Source: CAYZPB01 sp964551195
GTDB taxonomy: Bacteria; Bacillota; Bacilli; Tepidibacillales; Tepidibacillaceae
Direction of reading: 5' to 3'
NCBI GenBank assembly: GCA_964551195.1
Contig: CAZKBI010000004.1
Location: forward strand, 4,693-68,692
Length of the DNA stretch: 64,000 nucleotides
In this document: positions 8,271 to 16,885 of the stretch, piece by piece
Position numbering within the stretch: position 1 is the first letter of the stretch
Layout: each line of letters begins with the position of its first letter
Notes under the pieces: model-generated
What the model was told of the DNA's origin: nothing
Seen by the model: only the letters and a program-made list of their open reading frames with translations
Database searches by the model: none
Translations under genes and position numbers: made by a program

Positions 8271-9559
8271 CAATCTTCCTCCTCAAATCTAATTCTCACG
8301 GAATTTGCGTGACCAGTTAAGCCTTCATCCGTAGCGATTCTAATAATCGCTTCTTTCGCGGTAGCTAGTGCAGTCTTATTATAATAAATTAACGAACTTT
8401 TTTTAATAAAATCATCAACAGAAAGCGGTGATGAAAAACGTGCTGTTGAACTCGTCGGCAGCGTATGGTTAGGACCAGCATAATAGTCGCCAACTGGCTC
8501 TGGTGTGTATTCTCCCAAGAAAATTGCACCGGCATTATCAATGCTCTTACTAAGCTCAAGTGGATCAACCGTCATTATCTCCAGGTGCTCTGGCGCGATT
8601 TGATTAGCAATTGCCACCGCACTATCAAGTGTGTCTGTTATAATAATCTGTCCATAATCAGCAAGCGATTGCGCGATGAAGTCTACGCGCTCAAGAAGCG
8701 CCGTCTGTTGTTTAAGCTCTTCCTTAACAGCACTTGCTAAGTCAGATGATGTTGTAATCAGAATCGCCGCAGCCAGAACATCATGTTCTGCCTGCGATAT
8801 TAAATCGGCAGCTACATAACGTGGATTAGCCGTTTCGTCGGCAATGATTAGGATCTCACTCGGTCCAGCAATCATGTCGATACCAACATATCCCGAAACT
8901 TGTTTTTTCGCCATCGCAACATAGATATTGCCAGGCCCAACTATTTTGTCAACACGAGGCACTGATTCACTGCCATAGGTTAAGGCAGCTATCGCCTGTG
9001 CACCACCTAATTTAAAAATACGATCAACACCAGCAAGCTTGGCCGCAACAAGAATTGCTGCTTTAATGCTACCATCTTTTGCTGGTGGGGTTACCATAAT
9101 TATCTCTTTAACTCCAGCAATTTTGGCTGGAACAACATTCATTAGAACGGTTGATGAATAGGCTGCAGTGCCGCCAGGGACATAGACTCCCACCTTAGCA
9201 ATCGGCTTAACCAATTGCCCAACATAGGATCCATCGGCATTCTCTAATATATATGGTTCACGTAGCTGCGCCCGATGGAAACGAGCAATATTTTCTTTTG
9301 CCGCCTCTAAGGCTGCTAAAAGTTCTGGCTCAATCTCACGGTAAGCTCCGGCAATCTCTTCTGCCGTAACCTCCAATTCGGTAAGTTTGGCACCATCAAA
9401 TTTTTCGGTATAGTCAAAAAGCGCTTCATCGCCCTTATCCTTAACATTCTTCAGAATACAGCTGACAGTCTGATTTACTTCCTCATTCTCAAACTGGTTA
9501 CGTGCAAGTAATCGCTCCAAGTAACTGTCATCTTTTGTCGCTTCAATTATTCTAATCAT
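8270..9559 (-). CDS. hisD: Histidinol dehydrogenase
   Basis: Zinc-dependent NAD enzyme that performs the last two oxidations from histidinol to histidine. At about 429 residues it is full length. The PGGTAAYSSTVLMN, GPGNIYVA, AGPSEILIIAD and SQAEHD motifs are present, as is the C-terminal AGPNHTLPTS region. The ATG at 9559 follows GGTGAG and overlaps the end of hisG by eight bases, so translation is probably coupled. Confidence 0.97.
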   Translation of the reverse strand: MIRIIEATKDDSYLERLLARNQFENEEVNQTVSCILKNVKDKGDEALFDYTEKFDGAKLTELEVTAEEIAGAYREIEPELLAALEAAKENIARFHRAQLREPYILENADGSYVGQLVKPIAKVGVYVPGGTAAYSSTVLMNVVPAKIAGVKEIIMVTPPAKDGSIKAAILVAAKLAGVDRIFKLGGAQAIAALTYGSESVPRVDKIVGPGNIYVAMAKKQVSGYVGIDMIAGPSEILIIADETANPRYVAADLISQAEHDVLAAAILITTSSDLASAVKEELKQQTALLERVDFIAQSLADYGQIIITDTLDSAVAIANQIAPEHLEIMTVDPLELSKSIDNAGAIFLGEYTPEPVGDYYAGPNHTLPTSSTARFSSPLSVDDFIKKSSLIYYNKTALATAKEAIIRIATDEGLTGHANSVRIRFEEED

Positions 9560-10190
9560 TGCTCTCACCAATACTCTCGTTTAGGATATCTGTTAGTTGT
9601 TTGATTCGATTATGCTTAAAGCGATAACTTATTTTGTTGGAGATTAAGCGCACGCTTACGTCATACATATCCTCAATTACCTCAAGCCCATTCGCCCGCA
9701 AAGTATTACCCGTCTCCACTATATCGACGATCACATCGGAGAGACCAACTAGCGGCGCTAGCTCAACAGAACCACTTAAAAAAATAATCTCTGTTTTCTG
9801 ATTTCTCTCTTCAAAATATTTTTTCGTCAGATGTGGATATTTCGTCGCAACTCTCAACACTTCATCTTTGTTGTAAAGTCGCTGTCCACTGCGACCGGCA
9901 ATTGCTAACTGACAACGTCCAAAGCCAAAATCAAACAACTCATAAACCTCGCGGTCGTACTCGATAATCGAGTCACGCCCAACAATTCCTAGGTCAGTGA
10001 TGCCATTTGCTACGTAGGTCACAACGTCAGCTGGTTTCACAAAAATATAGCTTATCCGCTGCTCTTCGTCGTTAAAAATTAATTTGCGGCTATTCAGATC
10101 GATTGGCTTGCCGAACTCCGCCGCAGCTAGAATTTTACTCGCTTGTTCAGCGATTCTCCCTTTGGAGAGTGCAATTGTTAGATATTCCAA
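9552..10190 (-). CDS. hisG: ATP phosphoribosyltransferase catalytic subunit, short form
   Basis: First and committed step of histidine synthesis (ATP + PRPP to phosphoribosyl-ATP). The 212-residue protein is the short form, which lacks the C-terminal regulatory domain and needs HisZ; hisZ lies directly upstream and overlaps it by 13 bases. Family motifs include ALSKGRI, GITDLGIVGRDS and the PRPP-binding stretch VIVDIVETGNTLRANG. Confidence 0.96.
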   Translation of the reverse strand: MEYLTIALSKGRIAEQASKILAAAEFGKPIDLNSRKLIFNDEEQRISYIFVKPADVVTYVANGITDLGIVGRDSIIEYDREVYELFDFGFGRCQLAIAGRSGQRLYNKDEVLRVATKYPHLTKKYFEERNQKTEIIFLSGSVELAPLVGLSDVIVDIVETGNTLRANGLEVIEDMYDVSVRLISNKISYRFKHNRIKQLTDILNESIGESND

Positions 10191-11149
10191 TTCGCGTCGC
10201 CTCCCTCTATCAGTGACCAGAGTAGTTTATCTAAATTGATAGAAAAACCGATTGCTGGTACACTTTTACCAAAAAGCGCGGTCAGCGAATCATAGCGACC
10301 ACCACTTAAAATGTCATAGTTTGAATTGGGGAAATAACCCTTAAAGGTTACTCCGTCATAATAGTCAAGCTCGGTTATCATTGATAAATCAAGGTGAATA
10401 TTATCAGTTGAACTATTCTGCGCAAAGGTTGTAGTCAAGGATTCAAGTTCTTTTAGAGCAGATCTCATTTCTTCGTTAAGACAGTGTTCCTTCGCGTCAA
10501 CAAGTACAGTCTGTACATCGCCTTGCAAACTTAGAAGTGCTTTTAGCGCTTTGCTCGTCGCCGGTTCAAGTTCGATACTTGCAAAATATCTAGTAAGCTC
10601 TGGCTCATTTTTGCGTGCAAGCAGTTGTTTCAGTGTAGTAACCTGTTCCTGATCAGTAATCTCATTTAGCAGGCCACCTATGTACTTGCTGCTACCAAGT
10701 TCTAGTAAAAACCCTTGATTATATTTCTGTAAAAGCGTAAGCGCCAGCTCAATTACTTCGCGATCCGCGCTCAGTGATTCTTCGCCCAGATACTCGATGC
10801 CCAGCTGCTTTCTCTCTTTAATGCTCATGTCGCGCCGGTTACGGTAAATGGTCGAATTGTAGAACAACTTTAACTTGCTCCCTACTTGCCAACGAGGAAT
10901 CAAGCTTCTAAGAACGTTGATTGTCGTATCAGGCCGCAGAATCAGCACCTTGCCATTTCCACCGATTAATTTAACCAATTGTTTTTTGTTAATACCACTG
11001 TTAACCGCGGTATAGCTATCATACTCTTCAAAAATGGGTGGCTCAATCTGTGTATAACCAGACAAGACAAATAGATCCTCCAACTCTTTTTTGAGACGAT
11101 ATCTTAGTGCATTATATTCTAACTCATTTTTAATTGTTAAAAACTCCAT
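10178..11149 (-). CDS. hisZ: ATP phosphoribosyltransferase regulatory subunit (HisRS-like)
   Basis: Catalytically inactive histidyl-tRNA-synthetase paralogue that forms the hetero-octameric ATP phosphoribosyltransferase with HisG and confers histidine feedback. It keeps class II motif remnants (EPPIFEEYDSY, LRPDTTINVLRSL, YYDGVTFKGYFPN, GGRYDSL). At about 323 residues it is shorter than many HisZ proteins and has no anticodon-binding domain, which argues against a real HisRS. A GTG twelve bases upstream is possible, but the ATG at 11149 is better placed after GGGTG. Confidence 0.92.
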   Translation of the reverse strand: MEFLTIKNELEYNALRYRLKKELEDLFVLSGYTQIEPPIFEEYDSYTAVNSGINKKQLVKLIGGNGKVLILRPDTTINVLRSLIPRWQVGSKLKLFYNSTIYRNRRDMSIKERKQLGIEYLGEESLSADREVIELALTLLQKYNQGFLLELGSSKYIGGLLNEITDQEQVTTLKQLLARKNEPELTRYFASIELEPATSKALKALLSLQGDVQTVLVDAKEHCLNEEMRSALKELESLTTTFAQNSSTDNIHLDLSMITELDYYDGVTFKGYFPNSNYDILSGGRYDSLTALFGKSVPAIGFSINLDKLLWSLIEGGDANWNI

Positions 11150-11183
11150 TTCTACACCCACTTTATTTGATTCTAGTCTGTTG

Positions 11184-12863
11184 TTACTTTTTATTTAGAT
11201 CAAAGGAACTCTTTAAAGCAACGATACGATTAAATACTGGCTTCTCTTCAGTTGTTAATTTGCTATCTACTGCAAAGTATCCATGGCGGAAAAACTGAAA
11301 GCGGTCGCCTATTTTAGCGTTAATCATATTTGCCTCAATATAGCCTTGCTTAATCTCTATTGAATCATGGTTGAAGGAGTCTAAGATAGATTTCTCTTCA
11401 ATCTCATGCTCCTCATCTTCCTCAATTACCTGATCAGTGACTATTTCACTATATAGACGGAACTCTGCTGGTATTGCACCACCGGCATCTAACCAATGAA
11501 TTGTGCCCTTAACCTTGCGTCCTGTAAACCCACTACCACTTTTGGTTTCTGGGTCGTAGGTGCAATGTAATTCAACAACTTCGCCCTTTTCATCCTTAAT
11601 CACATCATTACATTTGATGAAATAGGCATTTCGTAAGCGAACCTCATTGCCCGGATAGAGGCGATAATATTTGCTTGGCGGATCCTCCATGAAATCTTCT
11701 CGTTCAATATAAATTTCACGAGAAAAGGGAATCTGACGACTTCCCATTTCAGGATTGTCGGGATTATTCTCAGCATCAAGCATCTCAATCTGTCCCTCTG
11801 GATAGTTGGTAATAACTACCTTCAGCGGGTCAAGCACGCTCATTGTCCGAGGAACAGTTAAACGCAGATCATCGCGAATAAAATGTTCGAGCATCCGCAC
11901 ATCAACCTCAGCATCATTTTTGGAAATACCAGTTTCGTGAACAAAATTATTTAAGGCATTAGGCGTAACACCTCGTCGTCTTAGTGCAGATATTGTATAG
12001 ATACGCGGGTCATCCCAACCGTCAACATAGCCATTATCGACAAGTAACTTGAGGTTTCTTTTGCCCATTATTGTATTGGAAATTGAGAGTTTACCGAACT
12101 CAATCTGTCGTGGCACATGTTCCATCTCACATTCAGCAACAACCCAGTCGTAAAGTGGACGATGGTCTTCAAATTCAATTGTACAGAGGGAATGAGTAAT
12201 CCCCTCAATCGCATCCTCTAGCGGATGGGCGAAATCATACATCGGATAAATTACCCACTTGTCGCCGGTATTGTGATGCTCGGCATGTGCAATCCGATAC
12301 AGGACTGGATCACGCAGATAAAGATTGGGAGAGGACATATCGATTTTGGCGCGAAGTACTTTTTCGCCATCAGTAAACTTACCTTTGCGCATCTTTTCAA
12401 AAAGATCTAAATTTTCCTCAATTGAGCGGCTGCGATAAGGGCTCTCCACACCCGGCTTCGTATAACCACCACGATATTCGCGAATTGCCTCAGCACTTAA
12501 ATCGCAGACAAAGGCCTTGTCTTTCTTGATTAATAGCACTGCTCGATTGTACATCTCTTCAAAATAATCGGATGCAAAAAAGAGGTTGTCCCACTTGAAA
12601 CCTAACCAAGCGACATCCTCCTTAATCGCTTCGACGTATTCATCATCCTCTTTTAGTGGATTGGTATCGTCAAAACGCAGGTTAGTTATGCCGTTAAACT
12701 GAGCAGCTAGCCCAAAGTTAATATTGATCGATTTAACGTGCCCAATGTGCAGATAACCATTCGGCTCAGGTGGAAAACGAGTGATAATCTGCTCGTGTTT
12801 CCCTGTTTCTAAATCCTCAATCATAATATTTCTAATAAAGTTAGAGCTTTGATTTGTTTCCAT
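11184..12863 (-). CDS. glnS: Glutaminyl-tRNA synthetase
   Basis: Class I synthetase that charges tRNA-Gln directly. The N-terminal FPPEPNGYLHIGHVKS holds the HIGH motif, and the C-terminal half has the beta-barrel anticodon-binding domain of GlnRS. The KMSKS-equivalent loop reads TIMGKRNL, a variant of the more usual MSKRKL. Length (559) is typical. Most Bacilli lack GlnRS and make Gln-tRNA through Glu-tRNA amidation, so the gene is notable here. It precedes hisZ by only 34 bases and probably heads the his transcript. Confidence 0.95.
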   Translation of the reverse strand: METNQSSNFIRNIMIEDLETGKHEQIITRFPPEPNGYLHIGHVKSININFGLAAQFNGITNLRFDDTNPLKEDDEYVEAIKEDVAWLGFKWDNLFFASDYFEEMYNRAVLLIKKDKAFVCDLSAEAIREYRGGYTKPGVESPYRSRSIEENLDLFEKMRKGKFTDGEKVLRAKIDMSSPNLYLRDPVLYRIAHAEHHNTGDKWVIYPMYDFAHPLEDAIEGITHSLCTIEFEDHRPLYDWVVAECEMEHVPRQIEFGKLSISNTIMGKRNLKLLVDNGYVDGWDDPRIYTISALRRRGVTPNALNNFVHETGISKNDAEVDVRMLEHFIRDDLRLTVPRTMSVLDPLKVVITNYPEGQIEMLDAENNPDNPEMGSRQIPFSREIYIEREDFMEDPPSKYYRLYPGNEVRLRNAYFIKCNDVIKDEKGEVVELHCTYDPETKSGSGFTGRKVKGTIHWLDAGGAIPAEFRLYSEIVTDQVIEEDEEHEIEEKSILDSFNHDSIEIKQGYIEANMINAKIGDRFQFFRHGYFAVDSKLTTEEKPVFNRIVALKSSFDLNKK

Positions 12864-12969
12864 CGTTTAATGTCACCTTTTCAGCAATACTTAATTAATA
12901 AACTATATCACAGAAAACAGCCATATTCCATATATAGAGCCAGATACTATCATAGTGAGAGGCTATTTT

Positions 12970-13884
12970 TTATTTTCGACGATTAGGTCCATTAACTAAA
13001 TAAGCATCAGTATAGTGACGAATTCTTTCCATAATTCGCTTGGCTTTAAGAACTTCTTCGCCACCTTTGCTTGAATACGCTAGGTGCGTTTCTAAAGCAT
13101 CGTAATCCAGATTAGAACTATAAATTGTTGGTAAGCCTTTTACCATACGTGCTTGTAAGATTGCTCCTAGTATCTCGTCGCGCTCCCACTGAGAGATTGA
13201 CTCTGCCCCAATATCATCAAGGATGAGAACCTCGATATTCTTGAGCGCCTCAATCTTCTGGTGTAGGCTGTCATCTCCAATCGATTGTTTGATATCGCGG
13301 AAAAAATCTGGTAGGTAAACCATTAGCGTAGCAACATCTCGCTCCGCAAGTTTCCTTGCTAGAGCGACGAGCATATAACTTTTGCCAACACCGAGCGGCC
13401 CGTAGAGGTAAATACCGCGCTGCTTCTTCCCCTTTTCATAAACCGTAACAAATCGTAAGAGAGCTTCATACGCATCAAGTCTTCCGCCTGTCGGATCGAA
13501 GTTATTAAAGGTGGCATCATAAAGGTCGTCGGGTATATGCTGACCTCTAAAAAGTCGATTCTTATAATCAGCATTCTCCTTCGTCTCCTGTTTGCTACAT
13601 TTATCAAGATAAGAGTAGAATTGCTTACTATATCTAATCGCAGTAAAGTGACCGGCAAAAAGGTTGGGGCACTCCATTATGCCAGGACAACTAAGACAAT
13701 TGTCTCTTTCCTCCATATATTGAAAGAGTGTCGCAAGAGCTGGACGCAAGCTCTCTTCAGGGATTTCCTGCTTGCTAATCATTGCGGCTAGTTCCTCATC
13801 TTGATAGATTCGCTGCAGCAAGCGCTCCTGTTCTTGCTCAATGCCAGGCATCATTTCACTAATAATATCTTTAAGGCTTTTCAT
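12970..13884 (-). CDS. dnaI: Primosomal protein DnaI, helicase loader ATPase
   Basis: AAA+ helicase loader that places DnaC-type replicative helicase on DNA, together with DnaB and DnaD. The N-terminal domain carries a zinc-type cysteine cluster (C63, C66, C72). The ATPase domain has Walker A GPLGVGKS (162-169) and Walker B VLILDDIGAE. Length (304) matches Bacillus DnaI. It is the last gene of a group that begins with dnaB, but a NUDIX hydrolase and a 5'-nucleotidase lie between the two, unlike the adjacent dnaB-dnaI of Bacillus. Confidence 0.92.
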   Translation of the reverse strand: MKSLKDIISEMMPGIEQEQERLLQRIYQDEELAAMISKQEIPEESLRPALATLFQYMEERDNCLSCPGIMECPNLFAGHFTAIRYSKQFYSYLDKCSKQETKENADYKNRLFRGQHIPDDLYDATFNNFDPTGGRLDAYEALLRFVTVYEKGKKQRGIYLYGPLGVGKSYMLVALARKLAERDVATLMVYLPDFFRDIKQSIGDDSLHQKIEALKNIEVLILDDIGAESISQWERDEILGAILQARMVKGLPTIYSSNLDYDALETHLAYSSKGGEEVLKAKRIMERIRHYTDAYLVNGPNRRK

Positions 13885-13904
13885 TTAATCCGCTCCTCAC
13901 CTAA

Positions 13905-14333
13905 CTAAACTTTCTCATTTAAAAATTCCTTAACCCGCTCGTAAAAATATGGTTGAATATCTGGATAACTTAAGTTATTTGGTAGCCTATCATGTAGCTG
14001 ACATTGCGCTATTTCTGATTCTGGTAATTCGCCCATGCGATGAACTTCAGCAAAAAAGAGCTGACCATAACCTATTTTACCATCTTCTAAGACGCTGTAA
14101 CCGTTGACAGATAGTAGCTCACAATTAACCATTCCTGTTTCCTCGTGTAGTTCTCGTAGGGCAGCAGCGAAAGTTGTTTCATCGGATTCAAGGTGCCCCG
14201 CTGGAAGTGACCAGCTACTTTGCCCCTTTTCACGAACAAATATCCACTTACCAAGGTAACGAGCAAGGATAATAACATAGGTTACCTGCTCAATCTTGAT
14301 TTCTTCTGCTGGATAGAACTCTACCTCGACCAT
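13905..14333 (-). CDS. NUDIX hydrolase
   Basis: Small (142-residue) pyrophosphohydrolase with a complete NUDIX box, starting GHLESDE and ending RELHEETGM (roughly residues 46-68). The substrate cannot be read from the sequence; oxidised nucleotides or nucleotide sugars are usual for such stand-alone proteins. It lies 15 bases after a 5'-nucleotidase and 20 bases before dnaI, so it may be part of a nucleotide-housekeeping pair inside the replication-initiation operon. Confidence 0.9.
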   Translation of the reverse strand: MVEVEFYPAEEIKIEQVTYVIILARYLGKWIFVREKGQSSWSLPAGHLESDETTFAAALRELHEETGMVNCELLSVNGYSVLEDGKIGYGQLFFAEVHRMGELPESEIAQCQLHDRLPNNLSYPDIQPYFYERVKEFLNEKV

Positions 14334-14348
14334 CAGTTACACCTACCA

Positions 14349-15287
14349 TTATTCTGTCGATTCCTTTATAATGTTCGCCACACCAAAGGGAACATGAACA
14401 GAAGGAAATTGCGTCGCCACCCCTTCAATATGCCCTACTTGATCATCAAAAAAGATATGTGGCTTAAAAACCTTAAGAACACTATATTTGTCGATACCTC
14501 CCAAGAAGAAGGCCTCATCCACCATAATATCCAAACGACGGAGCGTGGTAATCACTCGCTCATGTGCCGGTGCGTTGCGCGCGGTGGCAATCGCGATTCT
14601 AATTTTCGGTTTATAGTTACTATCCTTGCTGTGTTTCTCTAGTTCGCGCTTTTGTAGGTTAGAAATCTCTTTAAAAAAACGTGCCAGCGGACCTGGCGGC
14701 AGTGGTGATGCCGCTAGGTCTCTCTCGTGTTTATTAAAACCTTCAAGTTTTTCTGTTTTAAAAATTGTTTCTGCTGAATCATCAGCAATTATTCCATCAA
14801 AATCAAAAGCAATTCTCAGCTCTTGATCATCCTCATCATCAACATAGCTAGATGGATAGATTGTACCAGCAGGAAAACCGTGTTTAACAGCTTCCTTGAC
14901 ATCCCCAGTGTTACCAGATAGAAATAGCGAAGCGTTAAAAGAGTCCATATAAGGAAAAGGGTTGTTACCAGCTACAAAAACAGCACGTATAATTGGTAAT
15001 CCATAATGTTCAATCGATTTAAAGACGCGCAAACCAGTATCCGGGTCATTGCGAGAAAGCAGAATAACCTCAACCGGTCGTGCTTCTGGGTCAATTCTTA
15101 AAAGCCTCGCAATCAATGGAAATGCAACCCCACGTTTAAGAGTCACATCTTCATTTTCTCGCTGATAGATGCGATATTCATTTTCACCCTGCTCACGAAA
15201 AACTTGATCCGCTTCCGTTAAATCGAAAAGTGCACTGGAGGCAACAGCGATTACCAATTTGTTTGTAAGATTATACTTCATTTTCAT
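14349..15287 (-). CDS. 5'-nucleotidase (cN-I type)
   Basis: Resembles the cytosolic 5'-nucleotidase I family, which dephosphorylates nucleoside monophosphates. Visible features are VIAVASSALFDL near the start, the SRNDPDTGLRVFKSIEHYGL stretch typical of this family, and a HAD-like AFDFDGIIADD acid motif in the second half followed by HIFFDDQ. Three in-frame ATG codons lie at 15302, 15287 and 15281; none has a strong ribosome-binding site, and I chose 15287 because GTGTGG lies closest upstream of it. It follows dnaB by about 37 bases. Confidence 0.82.
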   Translation of the reverse strand: MKMKYNLTNKLVIAVASSALFDLTEADQVFREQGENEYRIYQRENEDVTLKRGVAFPLIARLLRIDPEARPVEVILLSRNDPDTGLRVFKSIEHYGLPIIRAVFVAGNNPFPYMDSFNASLFLSGNTGDVKEAVKHGFPAGTIYPSSYVDDEDDQELRIAFDFDGIIADDSAETIFKTEKLEGFNKHERDLAASPLPPGPLARFFKEISNLQKRELEKHSKDSNYKPKIRIAIATARNAPAHERVITTLRRLDIMVDEAFFLGGIDKYSVLKVFKPHIFFDDQVGHIEGVATQFPSVHVPFGVANIIKESTE

Positions 15288-15324
15288 TAACCACACTTTC
15301 ATTATTTATACTAGTTTGTTTGTG

Positions 15325-16752
15325 CTAGCTTAATCCCTTTAGCAGTCGTTCAATCTCTGCCAGGCGTTCTGGGTCTAATGGTTCTTCTGCCGTCTTATCT
15401 GATCCTTTGTGATATCGCTCATCCTGTTGGACAATATAGTCTGGAAGTTGTCCACCTTTACCTCTCTGAGCTCTTTTATTTGCAGTTCCACTGCTCTTAG
15501 GCGTTTTGTCAGTCGACCAATCGAGATAAATTTGATGCTCCTTTTTAGCAGCATCCATAGCTTGCGCCGCTGTTGTTAATTTAAGTCGTTTCCAGTGGCC
15601 TGCAATCTTCTCAATAAGATTACGCGGCAGCTTATAATCATTCGTCAGCATGATGTATTCAAGTAAGACGTTCGTAACTGCTGGTAAAAGTTGATACTCA
15701 TATAATAAGCTATCAATAATTTTAAGATCAGCATTTGCAATCATTCCTTTGCCCTGATACTGCTGAATCAATTGAATTGGGGAGTAGTTTTCAAGGACTT
15801 GCAGATGGCGCTCGGCTTTAGTGAGATTAATATCGGTCGAATCTGCAGCGCCTACAATCTTCTGATCTGACTCCCGAGCCCCTTCTTTAGACGAGATTGT
15901 AAGCTTCTTGCCACTCGCTTGAAATTTCTCCAACGCACGTTCTCGTAGTAGTTTCTCGTCTATAATTCCATCGCCATTATAAATGTAATGATCGTTTAGT
16001 AGGGTTGCTAGTTCGAAATCTGTAAATTGATATAAAAAGGCTAACTCATTTAATTTGGCAATCAATTTATCATCTAAACTTCTTTCAACGCTATGTAGAT
16101 TACTAACCAGTCCTTTAATGAGTTCGATGTCTAAGTAATTTTCCTGTAACTTAATCGCGGAATTTTTCAATTGGTCCGGTCGAAAATTAGATAAATTATC
16201 TGATTTTGTTAGTGATTGAAGATCACCTTTTGTCATATGTCCAAAAACCTCATCGAATGATCTGGTAATATCTGACTGCAGTAGGTATTCCCCTTTCGCC
16301 CAATCATAGTTGTCGGCATACTTTTCCCTGATAGTGAGATAACTTTTCTCCCCTATTCGGTTATAAAGTAGGAGACTAAGCACATCACTACTGAAAAAAC
16401 TAGTGCCACTTAAAGGCTCAAGCAAACCATATTCGAAAAGATATTTATCATCATCAACTTTTTTATAGCAGCGAGTTTGTAATAGACCTACCGCCTCTAA
16501 AGTGTGCCTAGCTTTAATTAGAGCGGGAAATGAAAGATTACTTGCAGTGACTAAATGCCGGTGTAATCTGGCATCTTTGATTGTAATATTAGTCGCTTTT
16601 GCACAATTATGTAAAGTAAGGTAAAGGTTGACGGCTTCAACACCAATAATTGGTTGATACAAGTCTAACAGAACTGAAAAATCAAATGTGAGGTGTGCTC
16701 CAGTAACTAAATAAGCATCTTGTGGCGTTATTTCCTTATAATCAGCAAGCAT
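15325..16752 (-). CDS. dnaB: Replication initiation / membrane attachment protein DnaB (Bacillus type)
   Basis: Gram-positive DnaB works with DnaD and DnaI to load the replicative helicase; it is unrelated to Escherichia coli DnaB. The N-terminus (YKEITPQDAYLV, then LLDLYQPIIGVEAVNLYLTL) is characteristic. A DnaD/DnaB C-terminal helical domain follows at about 320-410, and the tail is basic and polar. The ATG at 16752 follows GGAGGAGG; an upstream in-frame GTG would overlap that site. Being next to nrdR and with dnaI downstream matches Bacillus gene order. Confidence 0.9.
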   Translation of the reverse strand: MLADYKEITPQDAYLVTGAHLTFDFSVLLDLYQPIIGVEAVNLYLTLHNCAKATNITIKDARLHRHLVTASNLSFPALIKARHTLEAVGLLQTRCYKKVDDDKYLFEYGLLEPLSGTSFFSSDVLSLLLYNRIGEKSYLTIREKYADNYDWAKGEYLLQSDITRSFDEVFGHMTKGDLQSLTKSDNLSNFRPDQLKNSAIKLQENYLDIELIKGLVSNLHSVERSLDDKLIAKLNELAFLYQFTDFELATLLNDHYIYNGDGIIDEKLLRERALEKFQASGKKLTISSKEGARESDQKIVGAADSTDINLTKAERHLQVLENYSPIQLIQQYQGKGMIANADLKIIDSLLYEYQLLPAVTNVLLEYIMLTNDYKLPRNLIEKIAGHWKRLKLTTAAQAMDAAKKEHQIYLDWSTDKTPKSSGTANKRAQRGKGGQLPDYIVQQDERYHKGSDKTAEEPLDPERLAEIERLLKGLS

Positions 16753-16831
16753 TAGACTTCCTCCTCCCTCACTCACCTATTTACGATTTTCTTCTTAATT
16801 GGCAAAATAGTGTATCTACATTTTACCACAG

Positions 16832-16867
16832 TAAAATAAGAAATGCCCTGCAATTTTGCAGGGCATC
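16832..16867 (-). terminator. Intrinsic terminator of the orphan lipoprotein gene
   Basis: A perfect 10-bp inverted repeat (ATGCCCTGCA at 16843-16852, TGCAGGGCAT at 16857-16866) with a 4-base loop lies 19 bases past the lipoprotein stop codon. The T-rich tract on the minus strand is interrupted. Confidence 0.75.
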
Positions 16868-16885
16868 TAGTATTTTTACTTGCTC

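Noticed and set aside
14220..14642. 140-codon open frame on the plus strand
   Set aside because: It is antisense to the NUDIX and 5'-nucleotidase genes, whose motifs are clear.
16821..16836. TTTTAC-CACA-GTAAAA dyad upstream of dnaB as an operator
   Set aside because: It lies within a T-rich tract next to a terminator and has no matching site elsewhere that I could see; too little to claim a function.
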